Counted from the stretch's first letter, positions 12,796-21,417 are shown. The stretch: 22,355 nucleotides of DNA from Candidatus Bathyarchaeota archaeon (GCA_026014905.1 JAOZHK010000091.1:1-22355); one strand, 5' to 3'. Notes: generated by a model from the letters alone, not told the origin. Numbers and translations are program-made.

Positions 12796-14202
12796 ATGAA
12801 GTTAACGCAGCGTTTCAAAACTATTGAACGAAATGTGATTGGCGATCTCTGGCAAGAGAGTACAATCCACAACAACATGCGCTTCCTCGCAGATGAAGTG
12901 GGAAGCCGATTTGCTGGTACACTTAGTGAAACCCGCGCCCAAGGTTATATTATCGATCAATTTCATAACTATGGATATACCGATGCGAAGACTCATGAGT
13001 TCACATATTTTGGATGGCGTCGTGGCACTGTTGCTTTAGAAATGCTTACGCCTAAATCACGATCGCTCTCCGCGATTGCTCTTGCTTTATCTCCCGGAGG
13101 TGAGATCGAAGGCGAAGTGGTGAATATCGGAACCGGAAGTCCTGAAGAATTTCGCGCAAAACATTCTATTAATCTCCAAGACCGCATTGTCCTCTGTTCT
13201 AGTGCAACCAGCCCTTCAGGGGAACGAGTTCATCGGCGAACAAAATACGCGTATGCCGTTGATCATGGTGCCAAAGGCTTTATTTTTATGAATCATAACC
13301 CAGGACAACTTTCTCCCACGGGAAGCCTACGTCCAGCGCATAAAATGGGAGGTGAAATTCCAGGCATCGGAGTGAGTTTAGAGACCGGGTCATTAATGCT
13401 ACGTCTTGCCGATAACCACCCGTTCACAGTTCGCATCAAAGACACAAGTCAAGTGGTTCCTAACCAAATTTCACGAAATATCATAGCGGATCTTCCTGGA
13501 CGCAGACAGGCAACAGAGTGGATCATTGTTGGTGGCCATTACGATGGTCACGATATCGCGCAAGGAGCCATGGATAACCTCTCCGCCATAGCAGTAATTC
13601 TGGAAGTTGCAAAACACCTCCAGAAATATAAAAATCGATTCAGACGCAATATCCGATTTATTGCCTTTGGCTGCGAAGAACTTGGCGTTACAGGTTCTAC
13701 CCGATACGTTGAGCAGCATCCAAATCAACTGAAACACATCGCTCTAATGATAAATCTTGAGCTAGGTGGACTTGCCTACGCTAAAGGAACACAACACGTA
13801 GCCTTTACTATTCATCAGCCACCACAACTGATGACGTCACTGCAACACTTCAGCAGCATAATTCAATATCCTCTGCATCTCGAAGAAAAAATCACAACCG
13901 CATCAGACCATTGGCCTTTCTATCTCCAAGGAATTCCCACTATCTCAATGCATGCTGAACCATCAATAGAACGCCAAATCGTTGGCCGAGGCTGGGGCCA
14001 CACAACAGCAGATACCATGGATAAAGTGGATCCACGAAATCTACAAGAAGGTGCTATGATTCTGGCACGACTCATCATCAGACTTGCAAATGAAAAACAG
14101 ACACTCGGAGACCACACCCCGATTACTGACGTAGAGCAGCATCTCGTCACTTCTGGAATGAAACCAATTCTTGAGCTGCAACGCCAATGGCCATCCCACT
14201 AA
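12796..14202 (+). CDS. M28-family zinc aminopeptidase with PA-type insert
   Basis: 468 aa. Co-catalytic zinc peptidase of the M28 type, probably an aminopeptidase or carboxypeptidase acting on small peptides. Ligand candidates: His248 (GGHYDGHD), the bridging Asp260 (GAMDNLSA), the general base Glu294 with ligand Glu295 (FGCEELGVTGS), Glu322 (MINLELGG, where most members have Asp) and His372 (SDHWPFY). Residues ~105-215 resemble a protease-associated (PA) domain (GEVVNIGTGSPEEF, then AVDHGAKGFIFMNH). No signal peptide or membrane segment is visible, so it appears cytoplasmic, unlike many secreted M28 enzymes. The ATG follows a divergent gap of 145 bases; a weak GGAATCGG precedes it. The substrate is unknown. 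Confidence 0.9.
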   Translation: MKLTQRFKTIERNVIGDLWQESTIHNNMRFLADEVGSRFAGTLSETRAQGYIIDQFHNYGYTDAKTHEFTYFGWRRGTVALEMLTPKSRSLSAIALALSPGGEIEGEVVNIGTGSPEEFRAKHSINLQDRIVLCSSATSPSGERVHRRTKYAYAVDHGAKGFIFMNHNPGQLSPTGSLRPAHKMGGEIPGIGVSLETGSLMLRLADNHPFTVRIKDTSQVVPNQISRNIIADLPGRRQATEWIIVGGHYDGHDIAQGAMDNLSAIAVILEVAKHLQKYKNRFRRNIRFIAFGCEELGVTGSTRYVEQHPNQLKHIALMINLELGGLAYAKGTQHVAFTIHQPPQLMTSLQHFSSIIQYPLHLEEKITTASDHWPFYLQGIPTISMHAEPSIERQIVGRGWGHTTADTMDKVDPRNLQEGAMILARLIIRLANEKQTLGDHTPITDVEQHLVTSGMKPILELQRQWPSH

Positions 14203-14292
14203 ATTGTTCATACAAATAAACATTTTAAGTGAAAACTTCATAAAGCCTGAAGGAGAAACAAAAGGATAAGATTTAGACAAGGGGACACAGAG

Positions 14293-15783
14293 ATGAGTTT
14301 ATTAAAAGAACCTTTCGAAAGTTTGCACACATTAAAGAATTATATCAATGGAGAATGGGTTGAAGCGGATACTACTACCTATCGAGATATCATCAATCCA
14401 GCGAATATGAAAACCATCGGCCGCGTCCCTATCTCAACGGCAAATGAACTAGGTCAGGCAGTCACAGCAGCTCAGGATGCATTCCCCGAGTGGCGGCGCA
14501 TGACCGCACTTGCACGAGCGCGATATCTGTCGCGACTACGAGAGCTTCTTGAGGATGCTTTTGAAGAGATAAGTCGCGCGGGTGTCATGGAGCATGGGAA
14601 AACAATCGACGAGTCTCGGGGTGAAACTCGACGAGGTATCGAGAACGTGGAAGTGGCTGCAGGGATGCCTTCATTAATGATGGGATATAACCTTGAAGAT
14701 ATCGCTCGAGGTATTGATGAATACATGATCCGTCAGCCCCTCGGCGTATTTGGCTGTATCGCTCCATTCAATTTTCCCTTTATGGTCCCCCTCTGGTTTC
14801 TACCCTACGCGGTTGCGACGGGTAATACCTATATTGTTAAGCCATCACCATGGACCCCCATCAGTCAAGTTAAACTCTTCGAACTGATTGATGAAGCAGG
14901 CTTTCCTCCAGGGGTGATCAATATGGTTCACGGCGATGTTGACGTTGCTAATGCGATGCTTCAACACCCCGATATTCAAGGCATCTCGTTTGTTGGCTCC
15001 ACCCAGATTGGGCGCGATGTTATCTATAAGACAGCAACCGCACATGGAAAACGCGTACAGGCGCAATGCGGGGCCAAAAACTTTCTAGTGGTCATGCCTG
15101 ATGCTGAGGTGAACCGCACTATCGCATCCTTAATGACTTCATTCTTTGGAAATACCGGGCAACGCTGTCTCTCTGGTGCCAATTTAATCATCGTGGGTGA
15201 TGAGGCTTTTTATCGCCGATTCCTGCAGAAAGTTGTTACAGCCTCCTCAAATATTCGAATTGGCTATGGACTCGACGAAAATGTACAAATGGGGCCACTT
15301 CAAGCCGAAACTCGAAAAAGACGCGTACTTGGGTTTATTGATCAAGGAATTACTGAAGGCGCTGACCTCATATTAGATGGACGGGAAATGCAAGTGATTG
15401 GAAATTACCCCCTCAACTGTTTCCTAGGTCCCTCCATTTTTGAAAACGTTACCCTTGATATGACGATAGCTAGAGAAGAGATATTTGGCCCGGTCATGAG
15501 TGTATTTCGTGCAACTACATTGGACGAGGCTATTGAGCTCGTGAATCAGAGTTCTTTTGGAAACGCATCATCCATCTTCACCGATAGTGGGAAAGCGGCT
15601 CGACAATTTCAATATGATGTTCAAACAGGAAATGTGGGAATTAATATTGGAGTCGCCGCACCCATGGCATTCTTTCCCTTTAGTGGTATGAAAGATTCGT
15701 TCTTTGGAGATCTCCATGGTCAAGGGCGAGATGCAGTCAACTTCTTCACAGAACAGAAGGTTGTGATCGTTAGGTGGTTCTAG
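14293..15783 (+). CDS. mmsA: Aldehyde dehydrogenase, methylmalonate-semialdehyde dehydrogenase (MmsA)-like
   Basis: 496 aa, full length. MMSDH converts methylmalonate or malonate semialdehyde plus CoA and NAD to propionyl- or acetyl-CoA in valine, beta-alanine and inositol breakdown. Features: NYINGEWVEADTTTYRDIIN, the IAPFNFPFMVPLWFLPYAVA block, VKPSPWTP cofactor site, FVGSTQIGRDV, catalytic Cys292 (GQRCLSG), EEIFGPVMSVF and a C-terminus of the family form (FFPFSGMKDSFFGDLHGQG, FFTEQKVV). The segment CGAKNFLVVMPDA carries Asn where hydrolytic ALDHs have the general-base Glu, as expected for CoA-acylating MMSDH. The exact aldehyde cannot be told from sequence. One base separates it from the following ferritin-like gene. 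Confidence 0.88.
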   Translation: MSLLKEPFESLHTLKNYINGEWVEADTTTYRDIINPANMKTIGRVPISTANELGQAVTAAQDAFPEWRRMTALARARYLSRLRELLEDAFEEISRAGVMEHGKTIDESRGETRRGIENVEVAAGMPSLMMGYNLEDIARGIDEYMIRQPLGVFGCIAPFNFPFMVPLWFLPYAVATGNTYIVKPSPWTPISQVKLFELIDEAGFPPGVINMVHGDVDVANAMLQHPDIQGISFVGSTQIGRDVIYKTATAHGKRVQAQCGAKNFLVVMPDAEVNRTIASLMTSFFGNTGQRCLSGANLIIVGDEAFYRRFLQKVVTASSNIRIGYGLDENVQMGPLQAETRKRRVLGFIDQGITEGADLILDGREMQVIGNYPLNCFLGPSIFENVTLDMTIAREEIFGPVMSVFRATTLDEAIELVNQSSFGNASSIFTDSGKAARQFQYDVQTGNVGINIGVAAPMAFFPFSGMKDSFFGDLHGQGRDAVNFFTEQKVVIVRWF

Positions 15784-15784
15784 C

Positions 15785-16237
15785 GTGGAACTTGCTACCG
15801 CGAGTGCTCTTCTAAGTTTCTATAGTCAGATGGAGGATGATATTACCCGCTTTTATCAGACTTTAGCCGATTGGGAAGTGTTTTCTCAAGGCCAACAAAC
15901 CTTCCATGCCTTTGCACAAGAGAGCCAGAAACATAAAAAAATGATTCTGAGAACTTATCGTGAGATTGTTAGTGATGCTCTTGAAACGTCCTTTTCTTTC
16001 ATAGGTGTGAAGACAGAAGACTATACTCTGGATACTGAATTGCCACCCGATATAACCTATGAGAAAGCCCTCACTAAAGCTGAGATAATTGAGGAGGTAA
16101 GTGCGAAGTTTTGTGTGACCGCAAGACAACAATCTCAATCATTATTAGCCGGTATCCCTCAGGCTTTTCAACGCGTAGCTAAGCGGAAGGTACAGCGCAA
16201 ACAGATACTTCAAACCCTTCATGGGTCGCATAATTAA
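15785..16237 (+). CDS. Ferritin-like helical protein, GTG start, coupled to the ALDH
   Basis: 150 aa, almost entirely helical. The N-terminal half resembles rubrerythrin or other ferritin-like proteins: LLSFYSQMEDDITRFYQTLA with Glu17, then FHAFAQESQKHKKMILRTYR with Glu46 and His50. Spacing of the second pair (ExxxH) departs from the canonical ExxH iron motif, and no clear C-terminal glutamate/ExxH pair is visible, so iron binding is doubtful. The start is GTG at 15785, one base after the ALDH stop, with translation probably coupled. It could be a redox or repair partner of the ALDH, or a helical scaffold; position is the only evidence. Confidence 0.7.
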   Translation: MELATASALLSFYSQMEDDITRFYQTLADWEVFSQGQQTFHAFAQESQKHKKMILRTYREIVSDALETSFSFIGVKTEDYTLDTELPPDITYEKALTKAEIIEEVSAKFCVTARQQSQSLLAGIPQAFQRVAKRKVQRKQILQTLHGSHN

Positions 16238-16289
16238 AATCCGTTTGTCACTAACCTTACTTTTCTCTGCATAATGAGAACGTGAATTC

Positions 16290-17159
16290 ATGCAGATTGA
16301 GCTGGATCCTGCAACGACGCCATTCAATATTGATTTCACCCTCCGGTGTGGGCAGGTTTTCCGCTGGAGAAAAGAGGGTAATATCTGGTTTGGAGTTATT
16401 GATGATGCATGCATCGCAATGACTCAAGATCAGAATATCTTGACGTATACTGTGTTTCCAGATGCAGAACCTACACTAATTCACCGTTATTTCAGATTTG
16501 ATGATGATCTTCCCGCCATTACTAGGAGTATTAATAAAGACGCGGTCATCAGGAAAATGCTCAAACTATTTGAAGGCTTACGTCTTGTGCGTCAGGATCC
16601 TTGGGAGTGCCTGATCTCTTTCATTTGCGCAACGTTTGCAAATATTCCACGAATCAAAGGAATGGTTCATAATCTCTGTCGAGCTTTTGGGCAACGGATA
16701 ACATATAACGGTTACACCAATTATCTGTTCCCATCATCCCGAAAACTTGCATCTGTTTCTATCAACCAGTTGCTTGCATGTAACCTTGGGTATCGAGCAA
16801 AGTATGTGAAGGCTGCGGCTTCACGTATATTAAAGGGAGAAGTTTGTCTATCTCACTTGCAGTCGATGTCGTATTCTGAAGCGAAACAAGAATTGCTCCG
16901 CATTGATGGGGTAGGTCAGAAAGTGGCGGATTGTGTACTCCTTTTTTCCCTTGAGCAATTAAGGGCGTTTCCTGTGGATCGATGGATTCATCGGATCCTC
17001 GTTACAAACTATCAGCAGCACCTGTCAATTAAAGCCCTTGATCGGGAAATACTAACGCCTCAGGTCTATAAGGAATTAAGTTCTTTTGGTCAAAGTTATT
17101 TCGGTCACTATGCGGGGTATGCTCAGGAATATTTGTATGCTTATCATTCCACCGTATAA
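16290..17159 (+). CDS. ogg: OGG1-type N-glycosylase/DNA lyase (8-oxoguanine repair)
   Basis: 289 aa. Bifunctional base-excision repair enzyme that removes 8-oxoguanine and nicks the abasic site. An N-terminal OGG_N-like domain is visible (DFTLRCGQVFRWRKEGNIWF, YFRFDDDLPAI), which marks the eukaryote/bacteria-like OGG1 type rather than the short archaeal OGG2 or AGOG. The helix-hairpin-helix-GVD motif is complete: IDGVGQKVADCVLLF with catalytic Lys211, and AFPVDRWIHRIL with catalytic Asp230. CLISFICATFANIPRIKGMV is the usual family helix pair. It starts 52 bases after the ferritin-like gene on the same strand and could be cotranscribed. Confidence 0.92.
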   Translation: MQIELDPATTPFNIDFTLRCGQVFRWRKEGNIWFGVIDDACIAMTQDQNILTYTVFPDAEPTLIHRYFRFDDDLPAITRSINKDAVIRKMLKLFEGLRLVRQDPWECLISFICATFANIPRIKGMVHNLCRAFGQRITYNGYTNYLFPSSRKLASVSINQLLACNLGYRAKYVKAAASRILKGEVCLSHLQSMSYSEAKQELLRIDGVGQKVADCVLLFSLEQLRAFPVDRWIHRILVTNYQQHLSIKALDREILTPQVYKELSSFGQSYFGHYAGYAQEYLYAYHSTV

Positions 17160-17182
17160 ATGACTGGTCGCAGCCCTGTTCT

Positions 17183-18127
17183 CTAACCCTCTCTCGGAGA
17201 TAGTGTTTCGAGAAGAGTTTTGAAAGATAATCGAGCACGTTCACCTTTCTTGAGGGATAGGGTGCCTGGAGCTAAAGGAATTATTTTCAACAGTTGTTGA
17301 TTATTCAAGTAAAGATATAGTGACACGCCTCGGACTTTGTGACGATTAAGGTAGATATTGAGAGGGTGTGTTTGAAATAGTGCATAGTGTGGGGACACGT
17401 GTGTGACGGTGCCGATCAGGTGGGAGGCTAAGTGGATAGGAGATCCAGGAAAAATAGGAGGACGGTTTGTGAAATGAATGCCTCCATAAGAGTAGTGAGG
17501 TAGTCCAGCATCAAGCAGTCCAGGAGTTGCATCGACTCTTCCGGCAAATCCATATACGCCACGTATTTGTAATATATTCCTGGTTTGCGCAAGGATGTAT
17601 TCGCGTTTCACTGTAGTTATAGTGAGGTCATATCCTGGAGGGAGAAGGGAATTTGGATGCTTTGTTGTGTGAAGACGCAGCGTTCGAGGAGTTAGTGGAA
17701 GTGAGCCTTTGGCTCGGAGAAGATTCCCCTGTTGTCGGACGTCAATGTGGATATGGGGATCTGTCCAATAATTAAAGAAACCACTTCGGATTAAAGTACC
17801 TAATTCGTCTCCTACTGAGATAGAGTCTCCTACCTTCACGGTTGATTTGATGTGAAGGAGGCGAATGAAGTGGGGTTGGAGTTGGTTTGAGGTTAAAATA
17901 ATGAGCTGTTCGGGCTCATGATGCTTGAGAAACGCTCTCTGTGGTGGCTTAAAGGAGTGAATTTTTATGACGCGCCCTGCAACTGGACTAAGTGCTACAT
18001 CATAGTCGTGATCCGGAGTGTAAATGTCGAGGGCAGTGGCTTTATGATGTGCATAATAGGGACTATTAAAATAGGAGATAAAACCATTGCGTGGAGCATA
18101 AATGTCCACGCCACTCACTTCAGCCAC
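17183..18127 (-). CDS. Cytoplasmic M23-fold (duplicated hybrid motif) protein
   Basis: 314 aa with no signal peptide or membrane helix. Residues ~8-145 carry the M23/LytM pattern: HHKATALDIYTPD (His28, Asp34 as zinc-ligand candidates), SPVAGRVIKI, VKVGDSISVGDELGTL and WTDPHIHIDVRQQ, where HIH matches the catalytic HxH. The C-terminal half (~150-314) is beta-rich and unrecognised, with GVYGFAGRVDA and YSYGGIHFTNRPP. M23 enzymes cleave peptidoglycan, which archaea lack, so the substrate must differ or the fold is used for something else. The start is GTG at 18127 with no clear Shine-Dalgarno motif; GTG at 18109 is an alternative. It is transcribed divergently from the enolase-superfamily gene across about 50 bases. 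Confidence 0.78.
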   Translation of the reverse strand: MAEVSGVDIYAPRNGFISYFNSPYYAHHKATALDIYTPDHDYDVALSPVAGRVIKIHSFKPPQRAFLKHHEPEQLIILTSNQLQPHFIRLLHIKSTVKVGDSISVGDELGTLIRSGFFNYWTDPHIHIDVRQQGNLLRAKGSLPLTPRTLRLHTTKHPNSLLPPGYDLTITTVKREYILAQTRNILQIRGVYGFAGRVDATPGLLDAGLPHYSYGGIHFTNRPPIFPGSPIHLASHLIGTVTHVSPHYALFQTHPLNIYLNRHKVRGVSLYLYLNNQQLLKIIPLAPGTLSLKKGERARLSFKTLLETLSPREG

Positions 18128-18225
18128 AGGTATGAATTGCAGTTAAATCGCCTGTTTATTGGTTTCTTGGCTAGCTAATGCCCTATCCACTGAGGTTTTT
18201 TCTAAAGAAGGTTATGGATGCGCAA

Positions 18226-18240
18226 AGGGATTTATATAAT
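18226..18240 (+). promoter_or_regulatory. Candidate promoter of the enolase-superfamily gene
   Basis: AAGGGATTTATATAAT is a good archaeal TATA box with purine-rich BRE. It predicts a transcription start near 18258-18262, just before the GAAGAAGGGGG ribosome-binding stretch. It lies inside the longest possible reading of the downstream gene, which argues against the upstream ATG codons. Confidence 0.5.
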
Positions 18241-18282
18241 TTAGGGGATATGACCTTTGGAAGAAGGGGGAAAGGCAGTATA

Positions 18283-19479
18283 TTGGAAGCTAAAATTACT
18301 GACGTGAAAACATTCCAGGTAAAGGGATATTTAACTGTTGAAGAGAATACCGTGTTTTGGGAGGAGCGTTTAGTTCGCCCTCTGGATATCTATCCAAAAT
18401 ATCAAACAGAGGGAGCCCAGAAAACCGTGCAAGTATCACCAACTCAAGTGGAAGTTAATGCGGGATGGTTAGAGATCGAGACCGATGTCGGAGTGGCAGG
18501 ATTAATGCGACCTATCTCACCAGTTGTTGCTTTTATTTGCCGTAATTTGTTAAAACCATTGTTGATTGGTCAAGATGCATTCGCCATCGAGAAAATTTGG
18601 GATCAATTATATCGATCGCAAGTTCATGGTCGAAAAGGTCAGACGATGTTTGCGATCAGCGCGGTCGATTGTGCCCTTTGGGATTTGATAGGTAAGATTC
18701 GGGAAGAACCAGTTTATCGGCTATTAGGGGGACCCGTGAAATCCCGGATACGAGCATATGCGAGCTGTTTAGGATGGTCTTTGAAGCCTGAACACATCGT
18801 CACCCGTGCACAGAGCTATGTGGAACAAGGTTATACGGCAATGAAATGGTTCTTTCGGTTTGGTCCATCAGCGGGAGTAATAGGTGAAAAAGAAAATATT
18901 CGGTTAGTGAAAACGTTAAGAGATGCAGTGGGCGACGATATTGACATTATGCTCGATTGTTGGCAAAGCTGGAATGTCAACTATGCGATTAAGATGGCGC
19001 GGAAATTGGAACGATACGAACCCACCTGGATGGAAGAACCGGTTATGGGCGATAAAATCGATGAAATGGCAGAGATCACCCGAAGGGTAAATATCCCAAT
19101 ATCTGGCGCTGAGCACGAATATACACGCTGGGGCTTTATGCAAATCATTAACAAACGCGCATTGGACATCTTACAACCGGATATTGCATGGGCTGGGGGA
19201 CTTAGTGAAACTCGAAAAATCTGTACCCTTGCATCCACAGCTGGCCTCCCAGTTATCCCTCATTCAGGAAATGCCCCTCTTTCCCAACACGTTTGGTTTA
19301 GCCAGAATGCTGAGACCGTCCCCTTAGCAGAATTCCTGGTAAAATGGAATCCTTGGACTCAAGCACTAGACCGAGAGATTCTTGAACCGGTCAATGGTTA
19401 TATTCTTCCTTCGACAAAGCCCGGTCTCGGGATGGAACTGGACGAGACGAAAGTGATCGAGAAAATCTATGATGAATAA
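18283..19479 (+). CDS. Enolase-superfamily acid-sugar dehydratase, L-rhamnonate-dehydratase-like
   Basis: 398 aa from the TTG at 18283. The frame is open upstream, with ATGs at 18178, 18214 and 18250, but the family begins about five residues before ITDVKTFQV, and a TATA box (18231-18240) and purine-rich ribosome-binding stretch (18260-18271) fit the TTG. Mandelate-racemase-subgroup features: GRKGQTMFAISAVDCALWDL, TAMKWFFRFGP (catalytic-Lys region), the metal ligands in DIMLDCWQSW (Asp), TWMEEPV (Glu) and ISGAEHEYTRWGF (Glu), then DILQPDIAWAGG and the general-base His in VIPHSGN. The GAEHEYTR motif is typical of rhamnonate dehydratase, which makes 2-keto-3-deoxy-rhamnonate. No sugar transporter or aldolase is nearby, so the true substrate is open. 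Confidence 0.85.
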   Translation: MEAKITDVKTFQVKGYLTVEENTVFWEERLVRPLDIYPKYQTEGAQKTVQVSPTQVEVNAGWLEIETDVGVAGLMRPISPVVAFICRNLLKPLLIGQDAFAIEKIWDQLYRSQVHGRKGQTMFAISAVDCALWDLIGKIREEPVYRLLGGPVKSRIRAYASCLGWSLKPEHIVTRAQSYVEQGYTAMKWFFRFGPSAGVIGEKENIRLVKTLRDAVGDDIDIMLDCWQSWNVNYAIKMARKLERYEPTWMEEPVMGDKIDEMAEITRRVNIPISGAEHEYTRWGFMQIINKRALDILQPDIAWAGGLSETRKICTLASTAGLPVIPHSGNAPLSQHVWFSQNAETVPLAEFLVKWNPWTQALDREILEPVNGYILPSTKPGLGMELDETKVIEKIYDE

Positions 19480-19574
19480 CAAACTTTTTGTTCCTCCCTT
19501 TCCTGATCACTGAAGACTAACTAGTTAATGATCCACACACTTAGATTAAAAAAATAGTAACCTGGAGAAATAAG

Positions 19575-20699
19575 ATGCCCCAGAAAAAGCAATCAGTGAT
19601 TGATCCGTTTGGTTCTACCGTGATTGAAGATTATCAATACTTACTCAAAGAATTTGGGATTCAGCCGTTTCAACCTCTTCTCAATAAAGTTGCAAAACCA
19701 AATATGTTTATGCGGCGCAACGTCATTTTTGGACATCGAGGATTCGACCTCGTACTCGATGCCATCCATAAGGACCAAGAATTTGCAGTAATGAGTGGCA
19801 TCAAACCAACTGGGGAATTCCATCTAGGGAATCTCATGACCGCAAGTGAAGTTATCTATTTCCAGCAACAAGGTGGACAAGCCTTCTACTGTATCGCTGA
19901 TGTGGAAGCATATCAAGATAACCAGATATCTTTACAGGATAGTCATAAATTCGCTATCGGAAATGTCGCTGATTTACTTGCCCTCGGATTCGACGCTAAA
20001 CAGGGCGTTATCTATAAACAATCAACCGAACAACGAGTTAAGGATTTAGCCATTATCTTAAGCAGAGGAATCACCTTAGCTACATTACGAGCTATCTATG
20101 GTGAACGCCATTTGGGATTGTACTTGGCATCACTAATCCAAGCCGGAGATATTTTAATGCCACAGCTAACAGATTTCAATGGTCCTAAACCTACTGTAGT
20201 CCCCGTTGGCATTGATCAAGATCCACATCTCCGGTTAACCCGAGATCTTGCTCGCAAGTTTCGACATTACAATTTTATCGCTCCTTCATCAACATATCAT
20301 AAAATAATGAAAGGCTTGGATGGTTCCCCAAAAATGAGTAAACGTAGCCCCATGAGCTATTTCACTTTACATGAAAAGAATGAGGCAATAAAAAGAAAGA
20401 TATCTCATGCATTTACAGGTGGCCGAGATACCGTGAAGGAGCAACGTCAATTAGGTGGGGTTCCAGAAATTTGTCCCATTTACGAGATTTGTTTGTACCA
20501 GTTTGTCACAGATGATCAAGAAATCGTGAACACCTATCACGCCTGTAAAAATGGAACACTTCTTTGTGGCGAACATAAAGTACAAACAATTCAGCGAGTC
20601 CTCGACTTCATCCAAGAACACAACAGAAAATGGCGTCACAATTATGATGAAGCAAAAGCCATCGTTGAATCAACACAGCCTCAAATCCACAAACAATAA
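19575..20699 (+). CDS. trpS: Tryptophanyl-tRNA synthetase
   Basis: 374 aa, the archaeal/eukaryotic type of class Ic synthetase that charges tRNA-Trp. The N-terminal part has DPFGSTVIEDYQYLLKEFGI and NMFMRRNVIFGHRGFDLVL. The HIGH-like motif is in SGIKPTGEFHLGNLMTA (near residues 75-90), followed by AFYCIADVEAYQDNQ. The tryptophan/ATP pocket region shows VVPVGIDQDPHLRLTRDLA, and KMSKR at Lys253-Arg257 is the KMSKS loop. The ATG follows CTGGAG at a suitable distance. It sits upstream of uS8 and aIF5A in a loose plus-strand translation cluster. Confidence 0.96.
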   Translation: MPQKKQSVIDPFGSTVIEDYQYLLKEFGIQPFQPLLNKVAKPNMFMRRNVIFGHRGFDLVLDAIHKDQEFAVMSGIKPTGEFHLGNLMTASEVIYFQQQGGQAFYCIADVEAYQDNQISLQDSHKFAIGNVADLLALGFDAKQGVIYKQSTEQRVKDLAIILSRGITLATLRAIYGERHLGLYLASLIQAGDILMPQLTDFNGPKPTVVPVGIDQDPHLRLTRDLARKFRHYNFIAPSSTYHKIMKGLDGSPKMSKRSPMSYFTLHEKNEAIKRKISHAFTGGRDTVKEQRQLGGVPEICPIYEICLYQFVTDDQEIVNTYHACKNGTLLCGEHKVQTIQRVLDFIQEHNRKWRHNYDEAKAIVESTQPQIHKQ

Positions 20700-20767
20700 A
20701 ATACAGCTAAGCTAATAAATGGGCACATATAGTTCGTATCACTGAATACTACAGAACGTGAACCAAC

Positions 20768-21160
20768 ATGACATTAAATGATCCCTTGGCTGACGCATTG
20801 TCTACAATCCAGAACAATGAAGAGCGTCGCAAACACGAATGCATTATCCAACCAGCCTCAAAACTCATTGGCCAAGTACTACGAATCCTACAACAAAAAG
20901 GATACGTTGGTTCTTTCGAATATATCGACGATGGTCGAGCTGGAAAATTTAACGTTCAACTCTTGGGACGTATCAACAAGTGCGGAGTTATCAAACCCCG
21001 ATACTCCGTGAAAGTTACCAAACTTGAAGATTGGGAGAAGCGTTTCTTGCCCGGAAGAAGTTTTGGTATGTTAGTAATGACGACCCCTAATGGCGTCTTA
21101 GCTCACTCTGATGCTCATCAACAAAACATCGGTGGTAATTTACTGGCATATGTCTATTAA
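20768..21160 (+). CDS. rps8: Small ribosomal subunit protein uS8
   Basis: 130 aa, exact archaeal length. Binds the central domain of 16S rRNA early in 30S assembly. Signatures: NDPLADALSTIQNNEERRKH, IIQPASKLIGQVLRILQQKG, YIDDGRAGKFNVQLLGRINK, CGVIKPRYSVK and the end IGGNLLAYVY. It is normally part of the spc ribosomal operon between uS14 and uL6, but here neither flanks it: TrpRS is 68 bases upstream and aIF5A 257 bases downstream. It is intact, so this is the functional gene or a full second copy. Confidence 0.97.
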   Translation: MTLNDPLADALSTIQNNEERRKHECIIQPASKLIGQVLRILQQKGYVGSFEYIDDGRAGKFNVQLLGRINKCGVIKPRYSVKVTKLEDWEKRFLPGRSFGMLVMTTPNGVLAHSDAHQQNIGGNLLAYVY

Positions 21161-21417
21161 ATCGATAAGATCTACGCCCACACGTTAACATGCGAATAGT
21201 TTTTCATCTAACGATTTTATCGCAGTTTTCTTCTTAAGATATCTTGTGTTTTCTGAAATCTTCATAAAATATATTAGATGAGGTATCTCCAATAGGAGTA
21301 GATGGCTAGAAACCAGCTGAAGTTTGAAAGCTGTTAGATGTCCAAGAACTGGTTGGATTCTTCAGTAACAATAAAAAATCTTCAGTGCGATCAGATATTA
21401 ATTAAAGGTGAAATGAT
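21161..21417. other. Intergenic region / aIF5A leader with two short hairpins
   Basis: This 257-base gap contains a TATA-like element at 21264-21274 and, about 40-80 bases beyond it, two adjacent perfect 5-bp inverted repeats: CAGCT/AGCTG (21314-21333, 10-base loop) and TCCAA/TTGGA (21341-21357, 7-base loop), separated by TTAGATG. No coding frame or tRNA was seen. If the promoter is right, the aIF5A mRNA has a ~120-base leader, long for an archaeon. Confidence 0.45.
21264..21274 (+). promoter_or_regulatory. Candidate promoter upstream of aIF5A
   Basis: CTGAAATCTTC followed by ATAAAATATAT resembles a BRE/TATA pair, predicting transcription start near 21295-21300. The start codon lies ~120 bases further on, so either the leader is long or a nearer promoter was missed. 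Confidence 0.4.

Noticed and set aside
21260..21320. C/D box small RNA in the aIF5A leader
   Set aside because: A CTGA and an AGATGAG-like box are present but the C box departs from RUGAUGA and no C'/D' pair is properly spaced.
21300..21400. H/ACA-type guide RNA in the aIF5A leader (two hairpins and a downstream ACA)
   Set aside because: Stems are only 5 bp and no pseudouridylation pocket or K-turn is recognisable; kept only as a structured-leader finding.
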